Source: Acidobacteriota bacterium (GTDB taxonomy: Bacteria; Acidobacteriota; Thermoanaerobaculia; Thermoanaerobaculales; Sulfomarinibacteraceae). From it: DNA of 37,624 nt. This document shows, piece by piece, positions 9,161-14,929 of the stretch. The position numbers were made by a program, and so were the translations under genes. Position 1 is the stretch's first letter. The number at the start of each line of letters is the position of its first letter. The DNA lies in NCBI GenBank assembly GCA_013152895.1, contig JAADFN010000089.1, positions 1 to 37,624 of the forward strand, in the 5' to 3' direction. The notes under the pieces were generated by a model that saw only the letters and a program-made list of their open reading frames with translations, had not been told where the DNA came from and made no database searches.

Positions 9161-9187
9161 AAAAACGACCCCCACGTGCGTGGGGGC
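9161..9187 (-). terminator. Intrinsic terminator between convergent genes
   Basis: CCCCCAC (9169-9175) pairs with GTGGGGG (9180-9186) around a 4-nt loop. Read on the minus strand the stem is followed by TCGTTTTT, a run of U in RNA, which fits termination of the Fe-S oxidoreductase transcript. On the plus strand the stem is followed by a CT-rich but not U-rich stretch, so it may act only partly on the Usp-like gene. Confidence 0.75.
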
Positions 9188-9258
9188 TCTCCTTCTTCCT
9201 CAAGCTCCGCCTTCCCTCTTCCTCATCATCATCCGCGGTTCAGGCACCGCGTTTCATA

Positions 9259-11268
9259 TCATGCTTCGAGAGACTCTGCAACCAGCTCGATGACATCGTG
9301 CGTGCGCGCATCTTCGTCCCCCAGCTCTTGCTGAGCGTTTGCGATCATCACGTTGCAGAAGGGACAGGCTACGCACGCCTCGTCGGTGCCCGTTTCCTTG
9401 AGCTGGGAGTACCGCACCTGGTTGATCCGCTCACCCAGCTTTTCTTCGAGCCACATCCGGCCGCCGCCCGCGCCGCAACACATCGATTTCTCCCGGTGGA
9501 GCTCCGGCTCCCGCACGCTCACGCCTGGAATGGCCGTCAGCAAGAACCTCGGCGCGTCGAATTCGGCGTTCGTCCGGCCGAGGTAACACGGATCGTGGTA
9601 GGCGACATCGATGTTCACCGGCTTCGTGAGCCTAACCCGGCCCGATCGCACCAGCTCCGCGACGAGCTGCGTTCCATGAACGACCTCGTAATTGCCTCCG
9701 AAATCGGGATACTCGTGGGCCAGCGTGTTGAAGCAGTGTGGACAGTTCGTTACGATTTTCTTGACTCCATACCCGTTCATCGTTTCCACGTTCTGTTGTG
9801 TGAGAACCTGGAAGAGGTATTCATTCCCAAGCCGGCGCGCCGAATCCCCCGAGCACGCCTCCTCCGCTCCGAGAATGGCAAACGTGATGCCCGCAGCCTT
9901 GAGGATCTTGACCAGCGCTTGGGAGACCTTCTTTCCTGCATCGTCGTAGCTGCCCGCGCAACCGACCCAGAACAGGTACTCGAAGTCCCCGCCGGCTTCC
10001 GCCGCCGTTGGAACGTCGAGGCCCTTGGCCCAGTCCGCACGCGTTTCAGCGGCAAGCTGCCATGGATTACCGTTGACCTCCATGCCGCGGAAGGCGATCT
10101 GAGCCTCTTCGGGAAACTCGGCTTTCTCGAGCACGAGGTTCTGCCGCATCTCGACGATCTTGTCGACATAGGAGATACCCAGCGGGCACGCCTCCTCGCA
10201 CCACCGGCACGTCGTGCACGCCCACACGATGTCCGGGTCGACGACCGCGGGAACCAGCTCCTTGTCCGAGATGCGTCCCGCGTCTCCAGGATCTCCCAAG
10301 AGCACGGATTGCTCGTGATAGAGCTCGTTGCGTACCGCCTTCGTCAACAGGACCGGTTGCAACGGTTTGTGCGTCAACGTCGTTGGGCAGAACTCCCGGC
10401 ACCTGCCGCATTCAGTACACGTGTAGAGATCGAGCATCTGCTTCCAGTTGAGATCCGTCACCGTGGCGATCCCGAACCGCGTATCCTCGTCGATGTTCTC
10501 GAGATCCATCGAGGGGAGCTTCCCAGGGGCATCGAGGTTGGCGAAAAAGACGTTGAACAGCGCCGTGTAGACGTGGAAGTGTTTTCCATACGGCAGCTCG
10601 TTGGCGAAGACGAAGAGCGTCGTGAGGTGGATCCACCAGAGCGTGGCGTACCACGTGTGAAGCGCGCTGTGGGAAAGACCCGTAAATAGGCCGCTGATCA
10701 AGGTGCTGACGGGGAGCCATGCTTCAGACATTCCAGCCGCGATCCGGGCGCCTTCCGAGGTGAGATCCGTGACCATCAGGATGCCAATCAGAACAATGAC
10801 GAGCCACGCACCAAATGATTGAATAATCCTGGACGGCTTCTGGATGGTACGCCGGTACGTGGCGAATCCAAGGCCGATCAGCACCAGGACCTCAAAAATA
10901 TCCTTCGTAAAGAGATAGATATGCCCGACAGGAGTATTGAGAAACGGGAGCTCCCATCCGCCCGCGAGGCCCTCGATCACCATCGAAGTCGTTCTCAGGC
11001 TGAGAACGAGGAACCCGTAGAAGATCATCACGTGGTACATCCCGGCGTAGGGGTCCTTGAACATCTTCTTCTGGCCGACGGCGTAGATCATCATGTGCTT
11101 GAACCGCTCGCCCAGCCGGTCGAACCGGTTGACTGGACGGGCCAGCTTGAGCAGTTGATACCGCCGGCTCAGGGAGTACACCACTCCCCCGGTTCCGAGA
11201 ATCGTCAGCAGCCAAAACCAGACATACCCCGGAATTCCAAGAAAGCTCCCCGCAGTGGCAAATAGCAT
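9259..11268 (-). CDS. Membrane-bound HdrD-like Fe-S oxidoreductase, probable ETF:quinone oxidoreductase
   Basis: About 669 aa. The N-terminal third holds about five membrane helices like the gamma subunit of respiratory nitrate reductase (cytochrome b type). Next come two 4Fe-4S motifs, CTECGRCREFCP (284-295) and CTTCRWCEEACP (351-362), and two CCG domains of heterodisulfide-reductase type: EEACSGD with NCPHC, where the first CCG reads CSG, and CCGAGGGRMW with ACPFC. Proteins of this layout next to ETF or acyl-CoA dehydrogenase genes have been proposed as ETF:menaquinone oxidoreductases in fatty-acid oxidisers such as Syntrophomonas; that role is inferred here from architecture and from the FadR-like operator. 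ATG 11268 is chosen for the GAGGAGGAG 2 nt upstream; the frame is open back to 11346 without a ribosome site. Confidence 0.82.
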   Translation of the reverse strand: MLFATAGSFLGIPGYVWFWLLTILGTGGVVYSLSRRYQLLKLARPVNRFDRLGERFKHMMIYAVGQKKMFKDPYAGMYHVMIFYGFLVLSLRTTSMVIEGLAGGWELPFLNTPVGHIYLFTKDIFEVLVLIGLGFATYRRTIQKPSRIIQSFGAWLVIVLIGILMVTDLTSEGARIAAGMSEAWLPVSTLISGLFTGLSHSALHTWYATLWWIHLTTLFVFANELPYGKHFHVYTALFNVFFANLDAPGKLPSMDLENIDEDTRFGIATVTDLNWKQMLDLYTCTECGRCREFCPTTLTHKPLQPVLLTKAVRNELYHEQSVLLGDPGDAGRISDKELVPAVVDPDIVWACTTCRWCEEACPLGISYVDKIVEMRQNLVLEKAEFPEEAQIAFRGMEVNGNPWQLAAETRADWAKGLDVPTAAEAGGDFEYLFWVGCAGSYDDAGKKVSQALVKILKAAGITFAILGAEEACSGDSARRLGNEYLFQVLTQQNVETMNGYGVKKIVTNCPHCFNTLAHEYPDFGGNYEVVHGTQLVAELVRSGRVRLTKPVNIDVAYHDPCYLGRTNAEFDAPRFLLTAIPGVSVREPELHREKSMCCGAGGGRMWLEEKLGERINQVRYSQLKETGTDEACVACPFCNVMIANAQQELGDEDARTHDVIELVAESLEA

Positions 11269-11321
11269 GGCTCCTCCTCGCTCTCTCATCCAGAAAAGAC
11301 GTGGGACTGCATCACGGGGGG

Positions 11322-11327
11322 AGTATA
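11322..11327 (-). promoter_or_regulatory. -10 element of the Fe-S oxidoreductase promoter
   Basis: TATACT on the minus strand, about 54 nt before the ATG at 11268. No good -35 box is visible (ATGAAT at 17-nt spacing matches three of six). The palindrome at 11330-11359 fills the space between -10 and -35, so a bound repressor would block polymerase. Confidence 0.5.
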
Positions 11328-11329
11328 CC

Positions 11330-11359
11330 AGACACTGAATGATCATTCATTCAGTGTCT
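11330..11359. promoter_or_regulatory. FadR/YsiA-like operator palindrome
   Basis: A perfect inverted repeat with 13-bp arms: AGACACTGAATGA (11330-11342), 4-bp centre TCAT, then TCATTCAGTGTCT (11347-11359). Its core TGAATGA-N4-TCATTCA has the half-sites and spacing of the box bound by the TetR-family fatty-acid repressor FadR (YsiA) of Bacillus. It also spans the last codons and the stop of mutY. It is not followed by a U-run, so it is a poor terminator. Confidence 0.6.
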
Positions 11360-12422
11360 CCCGCCGAGTGTTCCATTCGATCCAGCCGGGTTTGCACGCC
11401 TCCGACAGCTTCGCCAACAGCGAAGATGTAGGGACCCCGGGATCCTCGGACCGGACGAGCCGCCATCCGTCGGGAACCGCCCGCTCATCGAGGAGCTCGT
11501 AGAGAAATGGCATGATCCGGATCCTCCGGTAGGTCACGGAGTGCCGGACTTCCCTCCCGGCGCCGGCAGGCTTCACCATGACCGGTAGCAGCGCCCTTGC
11601 GCGAGCCTCACCGTCATCCTGGCCGGCGCCGGAAGCCCCGATCCAGGGAGGCAACCACAACCCCCGGAGGATCGGACCCGAGATGACCTTGGTGACGAGG
11701 ATACGGCCGTCGTCCGCGAAGACGCACGCAGCGACCCACCGCTCGGACTCGGGCGCCCGCGCCGTCCGGGGCCCCGGATAGCGATCCGGCGCACCGGAAC
11801 CCCACGCGAGACAACCCTCCTTGAAGGGACATACTCCGCACACCGGCCCCGCGGGGGTGCACACGGTCGCTCCGAGCTCCATCAGCGCCTCGTTGATCGT
11901 ACCCGGCGGGGCCTCTTCCATGAGCCCGAGGATCCACTCCGTGAACCGCGCGTTCGCTTGCCGCCCCCGGGCATCGCCTTCGAACCCGAGGAACCGCGCC
12001 GCCACTCGCCGCACGTTGCCATCCAACGTCACCGCACGACGTCCAAACGCGAACGAAGCGATCGCCGCCGCGGTGTACGGTCCTATTCCGGGCAGTTGCT
12101 GCAACGCCTCGACCGAGTCTGGAATCGGCGCTGCCCGCTCCACGAGGCTCCGCGCCAGCCCGAGCAACAGCCGCGCCCGCCGGTAGTACCCCAGCCCGGA
12201 CCACTGTTCCAAGACCTGCTCCTCGCTCGCTCCGGCGAGATCCCCTATCGTCGGAAACCGCGACATGAACTCGTCGAACTTTGGCACCACTCGCCCAACC
12301 TGCGTCTGCTGCAACATCAGCTCGCTGACCAGCACCGCGTACGGATCCCGCGGCTCGCGACGCCACGGAAGATCACGAGCGTGATCGGCGAACCATCGTG
12401 CAAGGGCGATCCCTTCCCGCAT
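11343..12422 (-). CDS. mutY: A/G-specific adenine DNA glycosylase
   Basis: 359 aa, normal for MutY, which removes adenine mispaired with 8-oxoguanine or G. Seen: SELMLQQTQV with the general-acid Glu34, the helix-hairpin-helix LPGIGPYTAAAI (110-121), the catalytic Asp134 in LDGNVRR, and the iron-sulfur cysteines C188-X6-C195-X2-C198-X5-C204. The C-terminal Nudix-like domain that reads 8-oxoG follows (WVAACVFADDGRILV onward). No ribosome site precedes the ATG at 12422; CATAAT on the minus strand (12435-12430) ends 7 nt before it, so the mRNA may be leaderless. The 3' end overlaps the operator of the next gene. It borders the integron island on its other side. Confidence 0.93.
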   Translation of the reverse strand: MREGIALARWFADHARDLPWRREPRDPYAVLVSELMLQQTQVGRVVPKFDEFMSRFPTIGDLAGASEEQVLEQWSGLGYYRRARLLLGLARSLVERAAPIPDSVEALQQLPGIGPYTAAAIASFAFGRRAVTLDGNVRRVAARFLGFEGDARGRQANARFTEWILGLMEEAPPGTINEALMELGATVCTPAGPVCGVCPFKEGCLAWGSGAPDRYPGPRTARAPESERWVAACVFADDGRILVTKVISGPILRGLWLPPWIGASGAGQDDGEARARALLPVMVKPAGAGREVRHSVTYRRIRIMPFLYELLDERAVPDGWRLVRSEDPGVPTSSLLAKLSEACKPGWIEWNTRRETLNE

Positions 12423-12429
12423 GCCGAGT

Positions 12430-12435
12430 ATTATG
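12430..12435 (-). promoter_or_regulatory. -10-like box directly before mutY
   Basis: CATAAT on the minus strand, five of six to TATAAT, ends 7 nt before the mutY ATG. Transcription would begin at or next to the start codon. Confidence 0.4.
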
Positions 12436-12637
12436 CACCGCCCCCTGACGCACCCCGGTCAGAGACGAGCCCAAGTAGCCTTATTGAGGTATCACCGAAA
12501 GTTGTGGATCGAGTGGATGAGAAGGGCGGCGTATCCTTCCGCGAGAGAAAACACGAATCCCTGGAAAGGACGAGGGGGAAGGGACGCCACCAATGTTGAG
12601 GATAGCGGAATTGGACGAAGGAAGCGAGGGGGTTCAG

Positions 12638-12802
12638 ACCCATGTGACGGGGATGGTGCTTCCCGTGGAAGAGGACGAAGCGCTTGACCCAGGCGACGAA
12701 GGCCTGCTCGGTACGATAGCCGAGATGACGTACTCTGGCCGCTTCCCGCACGCGGTCAAGGAGATTCGGTCGCCGCGCTGCGGATGACATGTTTGCACAC
12801 AT
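12638..12802 (-). pseudogene. intI: Integron integrase gene (intI), N-terminal fragment
   Basis: From the ATG at 12802 (GGAAGGGG 8 nt upstream) about 55 codons match the N-terminal SAM-like domain of integron tyrosine recombinases: RRPNLLDRVREAARVRHLGY, RTEQAFVAWVKRFVLFHGK, HHPRHMG. IntI1 has RTEQAYVHWVRAFIRFHG at the same place. After HMG the frame stays open to 12431, but it has no integrase likeness and the catalytic core (R-H-R-Y) is absent in every frame I checked down to mutY. The gene is therefore a deletion remnant and cannot recombine. It points away from the cassettes, as intI genes do, which supports the reading of the next 1.5 kb as an integron. Confidence 0.82.
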
Positions 12803-12933
12803 CACATATGCCCCTTCCGCGGCGCGGATGGGAAGACAACATCGTGATACCATGTCACTTGGAGGCACACAACCCTATGACGCATAACACCTAGCTGCGA
12901 AACAACATGTCACTTCGGACGTATAATTAGCAG
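12803..12933 (+). other. attI-like region of the integron
   Basis: The segment between the intI fragment and the first cassette. It holds a 10-bp direct repeat CATGTCACTT at 12851-12860 and 12906-12915, of the kind integrases bind in attI sites, and ends with G12933 before TTCGGAGG, the expected crossover point G|TT. Its position and the mapped cassette boundary define it; the sequence itself is not one I recognise. Confidence 0.6.
12922..12927 (+). promoter_or_regulatory. Pc-like cassette promoter, -10 element
   Basis: A perfect TATAAT 6 bp before the crossover base G12933; the -35 candidate GAAACA (12899-12904, 17-nt spacer) is weak. Transcription would begin at about the first base of the cassette, as expected for a promoter inside attI that expresses cassette genes. 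Confidence 0.5.
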
Positions 12934-13667
12934 TTCGGAGGCAATGAAGCCATGACCATACAAGATAAAGCCTCACAATTGGCCGATTACATCCGAAGTT
13001 TGCCAAGCTTCAGTATTGTCACTGAAATAGATGGAAACTATAACCACCTCGGAGCCACCATCGCAGATGCTGTCCTGCAGGCCAACATGAGGTACGAAAC
13101 CCATGTCCGTCCCAGAATATCAAGGATAAGGAGGGAGTTTCCTGAGGCAGCAACTATGTCAGGTTTAAAGAAGACATTGAAGGACAGAAGTGCCAGTGAT
13201 ATCTTGAATTGGGAAGGTGAGGACAGAGCAAGGCGTTTTTTGGAGATAGTTGATCTTCTGTTCTCAGAAGACGTTGAAACAGAGGATGATTTAAGACGTT
13301 GGCTGAAGGATGACGCAAACCTTTCTAAACTGGCAAAGATACAAGGCATTGGCCTGAAAACCATCGACTATTTCAAAATTCTCACGGGCATTCAAACGTG
13401 CGCAATAGATCGACGACTGCTCGATTTTCTGAAGCAGGCGGGTTTAAAGGTATCCGGTTATGATGAGGCTAAATCCATCATCAATCTGACAGCAGACATC
13501 ATGGACGTAAAGCGCGCTTACTTCGACCACAGCATTTGGAAGCACATCGGTGGAGGAAACCAACCAGCATGCAATTGAACAAAGGACCTCCGAACAATGC
13601 GCTGCACCTGACCGCTATTCCGCTGCGGCCTTCGGCTTTGCTCCATCGCGGCAGGTGAGTTTAGTCG
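12934..13667 (+). mobile_element. Integron gene cassette 1
   Basis: Left boundary G12933|TTCGGAGG and right boundary G13667|TTAGAC. The first bases GTTCGGAGG (12933-12941) are the exact reverse complement of CCTCCGAAC (13587-13595), the left core box of the attC at the cassette end. This is what a circular cassette integrated by IntI must show. It carries one gene on the plus strand and has lower GC than the chromosome (two sampled 60-nt lines at 43%). Confidence 0.85.
12952..13578 (+). CDS. Cassette-borne HhH-GPD-like DNA glycosylase relative
   Basis: 208 aa, not a family I can name. The C-terminal half has a helix-hairpin-helix KIQGIGLKTIDYF (129-141) followed 17 residues after its Lys136 by AIDRR with Asp153. 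In endonuclease III (LPGVGRKTA ... VDTHV) the Lys and Asp at these places are catalytic, so base-excision activity is plausible. The iron-sulfur cysteines are absent and the N-terminal half (about 110 aa) is not recognisable. The GGAGG at 12937-12941 precedes the ATG at 12952 by 10 nt; a three-codon ORF (ATG 12944, MKP) ends in an ATGA overlap with the start and may couple translation. It is the only gene of cassette 1, and its codon use and GC are unlike the neighbours. Confidence 0.7.
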   Translation: MTIQDKASQLADYIRSLPSFSIVTEIDGNYNHLGATIADAVLQANMRYETHVRPRISRIRREFPEAATMSGLKKTLKDRSASDILNWEGEDRARRFLEIVDLLFSEDVETEDDLRRWLKDDANLSKLAKIQGIGLKTIDYFKILTGIQTCAIDRRLLDFLKQAGLKVSGYDEAKSIINLTADIMDVKRAYFDHSIWKHIGGGNQPACN

Positions 13668-13673
13668 TTAGAC
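13587..13673 (+). other. attC recombination site of cassette 1
   Basis: Left core CCTCCGAAC (13587-13595). Left arm CACCTG-A-CCGC (13605-13615) pairs with right arm GCGGCAGGTG (13648-13657), 10 bp with a single extrahelical A at 13611. Right core GTTAGAC (13667-13673) fits GTTRRRY. The apical part contains GCCTTCGGC, able to form a small hairpin. Unpaired spacers flank the stem, as in other attC sites. Confidence 0.88.
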
Positions 13674-13727
13674 TTCCCCATCGATCTATTCCTGGGAAAC
13701 TGTCAGCCGTTTTGTTGAAGGAGAGGA

Positions 13728-14117
13728 ATGAGCACATACTCCAAACGAGCAACTCAACTATGTGTCGCCGGTGCCGTCATAGGCGTTGCCGGTCTTGTCT
13801 TCAGTTCGTGCGGCTATGCTGCTGGCGAGATTGCTCTTTATCCCGCCATCCTCATTTGGATGTTCGGCACAGTTTATTGGGCAATGGCAAAAGGATACCA
13901 TTGGGCTGTGGGCTTGCTTGGTGCCTCTTGTGTAGGCATTCTTGTTATCGCGTTCCTTCCAGAAATAGGAAAGCCCAAACCGGAGGAAGGTGGGTTACTG
14001 GACCTGAAAAGTATGGATTCTGCACTTGCAGCGCTGCCGTGGACGTGTCCCAAATGCAGCAACGACAATCCGAACACAACCTATCGATGCCAGTCATGCG
14101 GGCATTCTATCGTTTGA
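13728..14117 (+). CDS. Cassette-borne membrane protein with C-terminal zinc ribbon
   Basis: 129 aa, function unknown. Two to three hydrophobic segments lie at about residues 10-30, 36-55 and 58-78. A short linker follows, then a four-cysteine zinc ribbon, CPKCSNDNPN and CQSCG, at the very C terminus. The ribbon is expected in the cytoplasm and could bind nucleic acid or a partner protein. GGAG 4-7 nt upstream supports the ATG at 13728. It is the gene of the second cassette, which opens at 13668; GC is about 50% in one sampled line. Similar small membrane proteins are common in environmental cassettes without known role. Its own attC cannot be found intact downstream. Confidence 0.65.
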   Translation: MSTYSKRATQLCVAGAVIGVAGLVFSSCGYAAGEIALYPAILIWMFGTVYWAMAKGYHWAVGLLGASCVGILVIAFLPEIGKPKPEEGGLLDLKSMDSALAALPWTCPKCSNDNPNTTYRCQSCGHSIV

Positions 14118-14236
14118 TGAACGGCGAACACGATTAAACCAAGAACGGGCGGTGGGTTTCGCGCCCCAACCTAACTAGTTGGTTCATCTCGCAAATGAGG
14201 GGGTAGCGCTGACGTGAGCAGGGCGCTGTGACTTGA

Positions 14237-14820
14237 AGAGTCGCCGCCAGGTGGGTCATCCCCTTTGGTGGAAACACAAAGGGCGGGGCGGTCTATCACC
14301 ACGTAGAGTTGGCATTCGACCATAGGCGGTGCAGAGGCTGTGGGACCGAGTTGACCCTTGAGGGGCGGTTCAAACGGACGTTTCGAGCATTGCCAGTGGG
14401 CAGAAGGAGGCAGTTCATTGTCCTCCACGGCCACGAGCAGCTTTGCCGTCGCTGCGGCTTGAAGCTCCGGGAGCCGATACCGTTCGCCGAAGGCAAGCAA
14501 CGCCATATCAAGGCGTTCGAGCGTTTCATCGTCGACCTGTGCAGGATCGCACCGATCAAGCACGTGGCGTCGAGCTGGACCTTGGTCAAGGATGTGTTCA
14601 AGGAGGATCTCCGCCGTTTCTGGAAGATGCCCTCGAACAAGGCAGCCAAAGCCTTCCTCGGAGCATGGATCGCCCGCGCACTTGCGAACCGCCTCACTCA
14701 CATGGTCGCTCTTGCCAAAACCCTCCGGTCTCCCAGGCACGGCCGGCACGGCCTCCTGGCCTACTTCGAACACCCTATCTCCACCGCTCCGCTCATCGGC
14801 CTCACTCGGCCTCCTCATTC
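14237..14820 (+). pseudogene. ISL3-family transposase, internally deleted
   Basis: One open frame without a convincing start codon (in-frame stop at 14234-14236). The N-terminal part has the ISL3 zinc finger CRGCG ... CRRCG with FAEGKQRH and FERFIVDLCR before a helix-turn-helix-like segment SSWTLVKD. The text then jumps straight to KEDLRRFW, AAKAFLGAWIARAL and HGLLAYFEHPIST, which in full transposases lie some 200 residues later, past the DDE catalytic core. The end of the protein (LNNKIK and after) is also missing. The element is inactive. It closes the integron island and faces the 3' end of the Lon-like gene. Confidence 0.78.
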
Positions 14821-14929
14821 GTCATCTTCCGCCCCCTCTTGCCGCTTCCGAACCACGGGATGGATTTTTTGCGGGGGACAGCCGGCCGATGCCTTCCCAC
14901 GCCGAGACCGGGCACTCGCCCTCGTCTCT

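Noticed and set aside
11330-11359. The 13-bp stem palindrome as the mutY terminator
   Set aside because: No U-run follows on either strand and the next promoter's -10 box lies directly beside it; an operator explains it better.
12431-12637. Continuation of the integrase frame after HMG
   Set aside because: The residues (LNPLASFVQFRYPQHWW...) do not match the integrase core, so the open frame is chance beyond the deletion point.
14168-14182. ACCTAAC with AGTTGG as the left core of an attC for cassette 2
   Set aside because: Only CTAAC agrees with the expected GTCTAAC and no right arm or GTTRRRY follows; kept only as a trace of a destroyed site.
14252-14883. GGGTCATCCCC and GGGGGACAGCC as terminal inverted repeats of the ISL3 remnant
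   Set aside because: Only 7 of 11 positions agree and no target duplication is visible, so the ends of the element cannot be set.
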